Shown here: positions 53,409 to 59,941 of the stretch, one piece after another
Layout of the letters: each line of letters begins with the position of its first letter
Numbering within the stretch: the first letter of the stretch is position 1
Assembly: GCF_004167665.1 (NCBI RefSeq)
Contig: NZ_SEWE01000031.1
Coordinates: forward strand, 1-59,941
DNA length: 59,941 nucleotides
DNA from: Hymenobacter persicinus
GTDB taxonomy: Bacteria > Bacteroidota > Bacteroidia > Cytophagales > Hymenobacteraceae
Direction: 5' to 3'
Position numbers and translations under genes: made by a program
Notes under the pieces: model-generated
Database searches by the model: none
Told to the model about the DNA's origin: nothing
Seen by the model: the letters and a program-made list of their open reading frames with translations, nothing else

Positions 53409-54422
53409 ATGCCCGCTTCCGCTACTCCCGACCTGACGCTCTACTACCCTTTCGAGGACAAGCACTTTGCCGACCACTGCTTTCTGTGCGGCACGCCGAC
53501 CACGCCCGCCGAGGCGGTGCTGGTGTTCGACGAGTGGCTGCTGGAGCGCTACCAGCTACGGGGCCAGCAGATTCAGCTGCTCGACCAGAGCGTGCAGGCC
53601 TACGAAAACCTGCGGATACCGTGCTGCCCCAGCTGCCGCACCCGCTACGTGGAGCCTCTGGAAGCCCAGGTGCAAGAAGCGGCCCAGGCTGGTGCCGCCG
53701 GTCTGCAGGCGCTGGAGGAGAAAACGCTGTTTTTGTGGCTGGGCAAGATGTTCTACGGCATTCTGGTGCTCGAGCTGCTCAACGAGCTCAATCCGCTCAT
53801 CAAGCCCCAGTACCCGCTGTCGGAGAATGGGCAGATGCTGCGGCGCCTGCAGGCCTTCTTTCAGACCTTCCAGGCGTTGCGTGTGCCCATCGTATTCGAA
53901 GACTTCACGCCGGCTTCCATCTTCCGGCTCGAAACCGACCCCGGTCAGGACCCCATTGCGTTTGAGTACGACGACGACCTGACCACGATGACGTTCAGCA
54001 TCAAGCTCGATAATACGGTGCTCCTGGCCTGTTTTATCGACAACGGGCTGCTGCGGCAGGCCATGCGGCGGGTGTACCAGCAGGCCCAGCGGCCCCTGCA
54101 TCCGGTGCAGGTGGCCGAGTTCAAGGCCCGGGTGTACTACGGCGCCCATCTTCTCAACGTGGTGCCCGAGTATTTCCCGCGCCCCGTGCAGCCCGGCGCC
54201 GACCATATCGTCTACGATACGCTCATCGACGACATCACCCGCGAGATTTTCAATCCCTGGGAGAATTCGGCCTACGGGCAGTCCTTGCAGCAGCTGTGGC
54301 AGCGCTGGCAGATTCCGTACACCGACATCATGCGCAACCCGGCTCAGCCGCTGAGCTACCTCTACGATGCCCAGGGCGCACCCCGGACGCTGACGGCCTT
54401 TCCGGAGCCGACGGGGAAGTGA
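53409..54422 (+). CDS. Hypothetical protein with a four-cysteine ribbon
   Basis: The 337-residue soluble protein has CFLCG at about residue 24 and CCPSC at about residue 75, which could form a zinc ribbon. The remainder is mixed, with LGKMFYGILVLELLNELN and an aromatic, acidic C-terminal half (FEYDDDLTTMTFSIKLDN). No family is recognised. HNH-type nucleases have a similar Cys spacing, but no HNH residues are visible, so nuclease activity is not claimed. Confidence 0.62.
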   Translation: MPASATPDLTLYYPFEDKHFADHCFLCGTPTTPAEAVLVFDEWLLERYQLRGQQIQLLDQSVQAYENLRIPCCPSCRTRYVEPLEAQVQEAAQAGAAGLQALEEKTLFLWLGKMFYGILVLELLNELNPLIKPQYPLSENGQMLRRLQAFFQTFQALRVPIVFEDFTPASIFRLETDPGQDPIAFEYDDDLTTMTFSIKLDNTVLLACFIDNGLLRQAMRRVYQQAQRPLHPVQVAEFKARVYYGAHLLNVVPEYFPRPVQPGADHIVYDTLIDDITREIFNPWENSAYGQSLQQLWQRWQIPYTDIMRNPAQPLSYLYDAQGAPRTLTAFPEPTGK

Positions 54423-54442
54423 GATGGGTGATTAAAAGTGGG

Positions 54443-54967
54443 TTAGCCGGCCTGCCAGACGGGCTCGCGCTTTTCTACTTTGGTGATTTTCACGCCTTTC
54501 CACATCTCGTCGAGATGCTCCCACTTGGCCGCCAGAATGTCCATGCAGTGGTGGTGGCGGCGGTTCATGGTGTCGTGGATGACGTAAACGCCGTCGAGCT
54601 TCGCGGAAATGCCGGAAACCCGCACCGAGTCTCCGAAGCTGAACTTGCCACCCCAGGGCTTCAGCAAGTCGCGCGAGAGGGCCATCCAGCGGTTTTTGCT
54701 GGAATGCTGCGGCGTGATAAAGGAATTGTCGGCCGTGATGAATGGCTCGGAGTCAGTCTGCCGCGGGTCGGGCTCGTAGATGGTAGCCGTGACGGTGTAC
54801 ACGGGCAGATGACGGGGAACTCGCTTGGCAATAACAGTGGGCGAGGGAGCAACTAACGCTACCGTGCGCGGACTCAGGTGCGCAACGGTCGAAGGGAGGG
54901 CAGCGGCGGCCGGAAGAATGGGCCGGGGGGGGAAAAGGAAGGTTAGTAGGAATAGCGCAAGGGACAT
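54443..54967 (-). CDS. 3D-domain (double-psi barrel) secreted protein
   Basis: The 174-residue product has a signal peptide-like start and a 3D-type domain: TVTATIYEPD, DSEPFITADNSF, NRWMALSRDLL, GDSVRVSGIS and the conserved YVIHDTMNRRHHHCMDIL carrying two of the family aspartates. 3D domains occur in cell-wall hydrolases (MltA/YocH-like). Residues 20-55 are low-complexity. The cell-wall role is inferred from the fold. Confidence 0.78.
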   Translation of the reverse strand: MSLALFLLTFLFPPRPILPAAAALPSTVAHLSPRTVALVAPSPTVIAKRVPRHLPVYTVTATIYEPDPRQTDSEPFITADNSFITPQHSSKNRWMALSRDLLKPWGGKFSFGDSVRVSGISAKLDGVYVIHDTMNRRHHHCMDILAAKWEHLDEMWKGVKITKVEKREPVWQAG

Positions 54968-55438
54968 GACGTTTGGGTTAATGAACTCTTCTTTCGTCCG
55001 AAGAGGATGGACAGCCGGCCCGACTCGGCAAGTGGGAGGTTGGTAACCTGTTTCGGAAGGAAAAGGTTACTCAACCCAGTATGTGGAGGCCATCAGTCTA
55101 GCTGACGGCGACAGTGCATAAGAGGGAAGTTAAAGATAGAGGATTATTATAATTGATTGCACTTAAAAGATATTGTCATTTTCAACGGGGTTGTAAAGGT
55201 AGTGATAATATTTTTAGTGGTTCGCTAAGTGGGTTAGCTGGCTGATAGCCAAGCAGCTGACAGTATAGGAATTGAGCGGTAAAGGCACTGATTCGGGAGC
55301 CCGGAACAAGGCGCACAGTAGGGCAGCTATTCGGGTAAACGCGCGGCATAAGGGGAACACGTTTCCGGACGGGCCCGTAAAGTCAGACATGCCCGTTAGC
55401 CGGGCCGCCGCACTACCGCACTTCCAACCAATTCCGCC
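54968..55438. other. 471-base intergenic region, AT-rich centre
   Basis: Between divergent genes. Positions about 55130-55225 are strikingly AT-rich for this genome (TTATTATAATTGATTGCAC, ATAATATTTTTAG). No exact TAnnTTTG, tRNA or clear hairpin was found. Confidence 0.5.
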
Positions 55439-56638
55439 ATGAAACTGACTCTTCCATTCTTACCAACTGCTTCCTGCCAAACGGCGGCGAGCCTGCTGGC
55501 CCTGGCCGTCATGGCCGGGTGCTCTTCACCGACTTCCACCCCGGACACCGCCGGCACCAGCGCCGCCGCTGATTCAACCACGTATGCTCCGCGCGCCCCG
55601 CAAGCGGCTGCCAACTCGCCCCTGCAAGTGGTGTTTGCCGCCCGGGAGCCGCAGTTTGTGGGCGTGGCCGTATTGCCCGACGGCCGCGTGTTGGCCGACT
55701 TCCCGCGCTGGGATAATAACCCAGTCGCTCCGGTGGCCGTCGTGGGCTCCGACAACTCCGTGAAGCCTTACCCGGACGCCAACTGGTGCACTTGGAACGA
55801 GACAGTTCGCAACGAACCCCAGAAGCACTGGATCTGCCCCCAGAGCGTGTACGCCGATAAAACCGGAATGCTCTGGGTACTCGACCCGGCCTCGCCCGGC
55901 CTAAAAGGCACCGTGCCCGGCGGCCCCAAGCTGGTGCGCATCGACCCCAAAACGGATAAGGTAGTCCAGAACATCAGCTTCCCTGAAAGCGTGGCCTCGC
56001 GCAAGTCCTACCTCAACGACGTGCGCGTTGATACCCAGACCAACTACGCCTACATCACCGAATCGGGAGAAGGCAGCCTGGTGGTGGTAGATTTAAAGAC
56101 CAGCAAAGCGCGTCGGCTGCTGAAGGCCCACGCTTCGATGATGGGCGACACCACGCTTAACATCAAGGCCGACGGCCACGAAATGATTGATGCCACCGGT
56201 AAGCGAGCCCGCTTCAACGCCGACGGCATTGCCCTGAGCCAGGATGGGCAATACCTCTACTGGAAGCCGCTCACCAGCTATAAGCTCTACCGCATCAAAA
56301 CGGAGGCCCTGCGCAACGCGGCCCTATCGGAGGCTCAGTTGGCTGCGCAGATTGAAGACCTGGGTAAGGTGCCCGCCTGCGACGGAATGGAAATCGACGC
56401 CCAGAACAATCTCTACATGACGGCCTTTGAAAACCACTCTCTGGTGCGGCGCACGCCGGCGGGTAAAATTGAAACGGTCGTGCAGGATGAGCGCCTCGAG
56501 TGGCCGGATACGTTTGCGTTTGCCGATGGCAGCCTGTACGTTACGGCTTCCGCCATTCATAAAACGCCGACCTGGAATAAGGGCGTCGGGCGGCAGGATC
56601 AGCCTTACACCATCTTCAAAATGGCCCTGCCCAAGTAA
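55439..56638 (+). CDS. Major-royal-jelly/Yellow-family lipoprotein
   Basis: The 399-residue product has a lipobox VMAGC at about residue 28. The beta-propeller follows: FVGVAVLPDGRVLADFPRW, SVYADKTGMLWVLDPASPG, KSYLNDVRVDTQTNYAYITESGEG, RFNADGIALSQDGQYLYWKPL and CDGMEIDAQNNLYMTA. This is the MRJP/Yellow fold known in insects and in scattered bacteria. A tautomerase-like or ligand-binding role is unproven in bacteria. Gene stands alone. Confidence 0.87.
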   Translation: MKLTLPFLPTASCQTAASLLALAVMAGCSSPTSTPDTAGTSAAADSTTYAPRAPQAAANSPLQVVFAAREPQFVGVAVLPDGRVLADFPRWDNNPVAPVAVVGSDNSVKPYPDANWCTWNETVRNEPQKHWICPQSVYADKTGMLWVLDPASPGLKGTVPGGPKLVRIDPKTDKVVQNISFPESVASRKSYLNDVRVDTQTNYAYITESGEGSLVVVDLKTSKARRLLKAHASMMGDTTLNIKADGHEMIDATGKRARFNADGIALSQDGQYLYWKPLTSYKLYRIKTEALRNAALSEAQLAAQIEDLGKVPACDGMEIDAQNNLYMTAFENHSLVRRTPAGKIETVVQDERLEWPDTFAFADGSLYVTASAIHKTPTWNKGVGRQDQPYTIFKMALPK

Positions 56639-56792
56639 TTTTTGAATAGATTGGCTGACCAACCCGCCGGCTGCGGAAACATCCACGCAAGCAAAGGGTT
56701 GATTAAGAGGCGTATTTGCATACGCGAATGTAAGTTTTTGCCTTACAATCAAGCTGTATACATTTACGGCTGACTCACCCAGCTCCGACCCT

Positions 56793-59696
56793 ATGGACGC
56801 TTACTCTTATATCGCCAACGCCCACGGCGACTACATCGACCAGCTGTACAAAGCCTATCAGGCCGACCCCGAGTCGGTGGATTTCGGCTGGCGCAAATTC
56901 TTCGAAGGCTTCGACTTCTCGCAGCAGTATTCCGCCGAAGGCGAGCCAGGCGTCGGCAGTGCCGCAGCCCAGCCCATTGTGCGGCCGGCCAATACACCCG
57001 ACCAGCCGGACGGCTTTGGGGTGCTCGATACCAGCGCTTCGACCAACAATGGCGGTGGCATCGTGCCCCTCGACGGGCAGGCTACCGACAAGGAAACGGC
57101 CGTCCGCAACCTGATTCAAGCGTTCCGCAGCCGCGGCCACCTGCGCGCCAAAACCAACCCGGTGCGCGAGCGGAAAGACCGGCAAGCCCGCCTCGACCTG
57201 GCCGACTTCGGCCTCAGCGAAGCCGACCTTGACACTACCTTCCGCAACGGCGACCTGCTCGGTTTGGGCAAGACGGCCAAGCTGCGCGACATCGTGGCGG
57301 CGCTGGAGAAAATCTATACCGGCAGCATCGGCTTCGAGTACATGTACATCCGCGACCCGCGGGTGCTCGACTGGTTCCGCGAAAAAGTGGAGAAGGACTC
57401 GCTGAGCTTCAATCCCGGCGTGGAGTACAAGAAGCGGATTCTGAAGAAGCTCAACGAGGCGGTGGTCTTCGAGAACTTCCTGCACACCAAGTTTTTGGGG
57501 CAGAAGCGCTTCTCGCTGGAAGGCGGCGAAACGACCATTCCGGCCCTCGACGCCATTATTAATAAGTCGTCGGAGCTGGGGGTGAAGGAAGTAATGATTG
57601 GGATGGCCCACCGCGGCCGCCTGAACGTGCTGGCCAACATCATGGGTAAAACCTACGAGCAGATCTTCTCCGAATTTGAAGGGACGGCCGTGCCGGATCT
57701 GACCATGGGCGACGGCGACGTGAAGTACCACATGGGCTACTCGTCGGAGGTGGAAGCCGAGGGCGGGCAGAAAGTCAACCTGAAGCTGGCGCCGAACCCG
57801 TCCCACCTGGAGGCGGTGAACCCGGTGGTCGAAGGCTTCGTGCGGGCCAAGATTGAGCACCAGTACGGCGGCGACTACCATCAGATTCTGCCCATTCTGA
57901 TCCACGGCGACGCCGCCCTGGCCGGCCAGGGTATCGGCTACGAGGTGACGCAGATGTCGCAGCTGGAAGGCTACAAAACCGGCGGCACGATTCACTTCGT
58001 GATTAACAACCAGGTCGGTTTCACCACCGACTTCGAGGACGCCCGCTCGTCTATCTACAGCACCGACTTGGCCAAAATCATTGATGCGCCGGTGGTGCAC
58101 GTGAATGGCGACGACCCCGAAGCCGTGGTATTTGCCGTGCGCTTGGCCACCGAGTACCGTCAGCAGTTCCACGCCGATATCTTCATCGATATGGTGTGCT
58201 ACCGCCGCCACGGCCACAACGAGTCGGATGAGCCCAAGTTCACCCAGCCCACGCTCTACAACCTGATCAGCAAGCACCAGAACCCGCGGGAAGTATATAA
58301 TGCCATGCTGGTGCAGCGCGGCGACGTAGACGCCCAACTGGCCGCCCAGATGGACAAGGAGTTTCGCGACACCCTGCAGGCCCGCCTCGACATGGTGAAG
58401 CAGAAGCCTTTGCCTTACAACTACCAGGCCCTCGAAAACGAGTGGCGCAGCCTGCGCCGCTCCAAGCCCGAGGATTTCGACCAGTCGCCGCAGACCGGTA
58501 TCAGCGAAGAGGTGGTGCAGAAAGTGGGCAAGGCGCTGACTACGCTGCCCGAAGGCTTCCGGCCGCTCAAGCAGATTGAGAAGCTGATGGAGGAGCGCAA
58601 AAAGATGTTCTTCGATACGCGCGTGCTCAACTGGGCCGCCGGTGAGCTGCTGGCCTATGGCTCGCTGCTGGCCGAAAAGCACATTGTGCGCGTCAGCGGG
58701 CAAGACGTGCAGCGTGGCACCTTCTCCCACCGCCACGCCGTCTTGCACGACGCGGAAACCTCGGCGCCCTACAACTCGCTCGACTACATCGAGGAAGGTC
58801 AGGAAAAGCTGAGCATCTACAACTCGCTCTTGAGCGAGTACGCGGTGCTGGGCTTCGAGTTCGGCTACGCCATGGCCAACCCCACGGCCCTGGTGATTTG
58901 GGAAGCCCAGTTCGGTGATTTCGCCAACGGCGCCCAGACCATGATTGACCAGTTCATCGTGTCGTCGGAAAGCAAGTGGCAGCGCATGAACGGCGTGGTT
59001 CTCCAGCTGCCCCACGGCTACGAAGGCCAGGGTCCGGAGCACTCCAACGCCCGCCCCGAGCGTTTCTTGCAGCTGGCGGCTGAGCACAACATCATCGTGG
59101 CCAACATGACCACGCCGGCCAACTTCTTTCACGCCCTGCGCCGGCAGCTGACCTGGAGCTTCCGCAAGCCGTTGGTGGTAATGTCGCCCAAGTCGATGCT
59201 GCGCCACCCGCTGTGCGTGTCGCCGGTGGAGGAGTTCACCTCCGGCTCGTTCCGCGAAGTGCTCGGCGACACCTACGCCGACGCCAAAAAAGTGAAGCGG
59301 GTGCTGCTGTGCTCGGGTAAAGTCTACTTCGATCTGCTCGAGGAGCAGCGCGTGTCGAACCGCACCGACGTGGCCATTGTGCGCCTCGAGCAGCTGCATC
59401 CTTTCCCGAAAAAGCAGCTCGACGCCGAGCTGGCCAAGTACCCGAAAGCCAAGCTGTACTGGGTGCAGGAAGAGCCGGAAAACATGGGCTACTGGAACTA
59501 CCTGCTGCGCTTCATGCGCCGGGAGCTGGAAGATGTGGTAGCCCGCAAGGCGTCCGCGTCGCCGGCTACTGGCTACAACAAGGTGCATGTGAAGGAGCAA
59601 AAGGACCTCGTGGCCCGCGCCTTCGACAAGCCCCGGGAAGCCGTAGCCGACGCCAACATCAAGGAAACGGCGGAAAAGGCCAAGGCTACCGATTAA
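56793..59696 (+). CDS. sucA: 2-oxoglutarate dehydrogenase E1 component
   Basis: The TPP-dependent E1 of the citric-acid-cycle complex. The 967-residue protein has the N-terminal YIANAHGDYIDQLYKAYQ helix, then HRGRLNVLANIMGK, NNQVGFTTDFEDARSS, CYRRHGHNESDEPKFTQP and, in the C-terminal half, FSHRHAVLHD and LQLPHGYEGQGPEHSNAR. Full length for the family. A TACATTTA box precedes it by about 30 bases. odhB follows in the same direction after 117 bases. Confidence 0.97.
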   Translation: MDAYSYIANAHGDYIDQLYKAYQADPESVDFGWRKFFEGFDFSQQYSAEGEPGVGSAAAQPIVRPANTPDQPDGFGVLDTSASTNNGGGIVPLDGQATDKETAVRNLIQAFRSRGHLRAKTNPVRERKDRQARLDLADFGLSEADLDTTFRNGDLLGLGKTAKLRDIVAALEKIYTGSIGFEYMYIRDPRVLDWFREKVEKDSLSFNPGVEYKKRILKKLNEAVVFENFLHTKFLGQKRFSLEGGETTIPALDAIINKSSELGVKEVMIGMAHRGRLNVLANIMGKTYEQIFSEFEGTAVPDLTMGDGDVKYHMGYSSEVEAEGGQKVNLKLAPNPSHLEAVNPVVEGFVRAKIEHQYGGDYHQILPILIHGDAALAGQGIGYEVTQMSQLEGYKTGGTIHFVINNQVGFTTDFEDARSSIYSTDLAKIIDAPVVHVNGDDPEAVVFAVRLATEYRQQFHADIFIDMVCYRRHGHNESDEPKFTQPTLYNLISKHQNPREVYNAMLVQRGDVDAQLAAQMDKEFRDTLQARLDMVKQKPLPYNYQALENEWRSLRRSKPEDFDQSPQTGISEEVVQKVGKALTTLPEGFRPLKQIEKLMEERKKMFFDTRVLNWAAGELLAYGSLLAEKHIVRVSGQDVQRGTFSHRHAVLHDAETSAPYNSLDYIEEGQEKLSIYNSLLSEYAVLGFEFGYAMANPTALVIWEAQFGDFANGAQTMIDQFIVSSESKWQRMNGVVLQLPHGYEGQGPEHSNARPERFLQLAAEHNIIVANMTTPANFFHALRRQLTWSFRKPLVVMSPKSMLRHPLCVSPVEEFTSGSFREVLGDTYADAKKVKRVLLCSGKVYFDLLEEQRVSNRTDVAIVRLEQLHPFPKKQLDAELAKYPKAKLYWVQEEPENMGYWNYLLRFMRRELEDVVARKASASPATGYNKVHVKEQKDLVARAFDKPREAVADANIKETAEKAKATD

Positions 59697-59813
59697 GCGC
59701 CCACCACGTAGCTTGCCCGCTGAGTAAGCCAGTAGAATAAGATGTAGTTCAGGTCGCGCGGACCAGCTAGTCCGGGCGACAACCAACCACCGAAACCCTT
59801 CAACTCCCTCCCT

Positions 59814-59941
59814 ATGGGTCTGGAAATTAAAATCCCCGCCGTCGGCGAGTCCATCACCGAAGTCACCATTGCCAAGTGGCTCAAGAAAGACGGCGAGGCC
59901 GTGAAGCGCGACGAAGTTATTGCCGAGCTCGAATCCGACAA
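59814..59941 (+). CDS. odhB: Dihydrolipoyllysine succinyltransferase E2, N-terminal end (partial)
   Basis: The first 42 codons read [28 protein letters not shown] and ELESD, the start of a lipoyl domain. The window ends after two bases of the next codon (AA), which by family is the lipoyl-lysine. It is the E2 partner of sucA just upstream. ATG at 59814 follows 117 non-coding bases. Confidence 0.94.
   Translation, partial: MGLEIKIPAVGESITEVTIAKWLKKDGEAVKRDEVIAELESD

Noticed and set aside
56775..59786. A 1003-codon open frame on the minus strand opposite sucA
   Set aside because: Its product is Val/Gly/His/Leu-rich without motifs, and it mirrors sucA codons exactly. Long antisense frames are an expected by-product of high GC; sucA has full family motifs.

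Overview
The window comes from a high-GC member of the Bacteroidota and looks most like Hymenobacter or a close relative in the Cytophagales. This rests on what can be read: promoters of the Bacteroidota type (a TAnnTTTG box instead of a -10 hexamer), almost no Shine-Dalgarno sites, many small secreted proteins and lipoproteins of kinds typical of this phylum, an E1-alpha/E1-beta fusion, a bacillithiol redox protein (YtxJ type) and a DUF6799-type protein. It is chromosomal. I see no transposase, integrase, phage gene, rRNA or CRISPR array.

Layout. 1-8.1 kb: end of an outer-membrane protein gene, a spondin-domain lipoprotein, a YihY/BrkB membrane protein, two proteins of unknown function, and the threonine-to-glycine pair (tdh at 4.5-5.5 kb and kbl at 6.8-8.0 kb) with a patatin-like lipase between them. 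8.1-16.5 kb: cdaA-folP, a DUF1599 protein, a DoxX/MauE-like membrane protein, a lone DppB-type permease, two tandem nucleotidyltransferases, shikimate kinase and a fatty-acid-hydroxylase-type enzyme. 16.6-28.8 kb is the accessory centre of the window. On the right is an arsenic operon: arsR, an ArsI-like C-As lyase, an ArsN1-like acetyltransferase, acr3 and arsC. On the left, divergently, is a seven-gene run: a DUF2064 transferase, a TonB-dependent receptor, a lipoprotein binding protein with two permeases and an ATPase resembling E. coli YnjBCD, and a radical SAM enzyme. A tRNA-Asn gene borders the ars operon. 29-44.8 kb: a Rieske-like protein with missing ligands, pheS, three tandem small secreted proteins sharing a motif, an M16 peptidase, the fused 2-oxoacid dehydrogenase E1, YtxJ, OsmC, lipA and gcvP. 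45-60 kb: a saccharopine-dehydrogenase-like enzyme, stress and hypothetical membrane proteins, a WG-repeat protein, a 3D-domain protein, a royal-jelly/Yellow-type lipoprotein, and sucA followed by the start of odhB at the window edge.

The best candidate for an undescribed system is the divergent 16.6-28.8 kb locus. Between the two operons (25610-25652) is a 16-bp perfect inverted repeat whose two arms each contain a TATATTTG promoter box, one facing each way. An ArsR dimer bound there would cover both promoters. The outer-membrane receptor, ABC importer, radical SAM enzyme and DUF2064 transferase are therefore probably part of the same arsenic response, possibly as uptake and modification of an organoarsenical or another arsenic-linked ligand. 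That function is inference.

The second unusual thing is a family of short-period repeats: 8-bp TCACNNNN/NNNNGTGA units and 7-bp CAACTNN/NNAGTTG units. They form inverted arms that touch the stop codons of three convergent gene pairs, and also occur ahead of a permease, in the kbl leader, and inside the coding linker of the fused E1 gene.

Lipoylation-linked metabolism is scattered through the window (lipA, fused E1, gcvP, sucA, odhB) without forming one operon.
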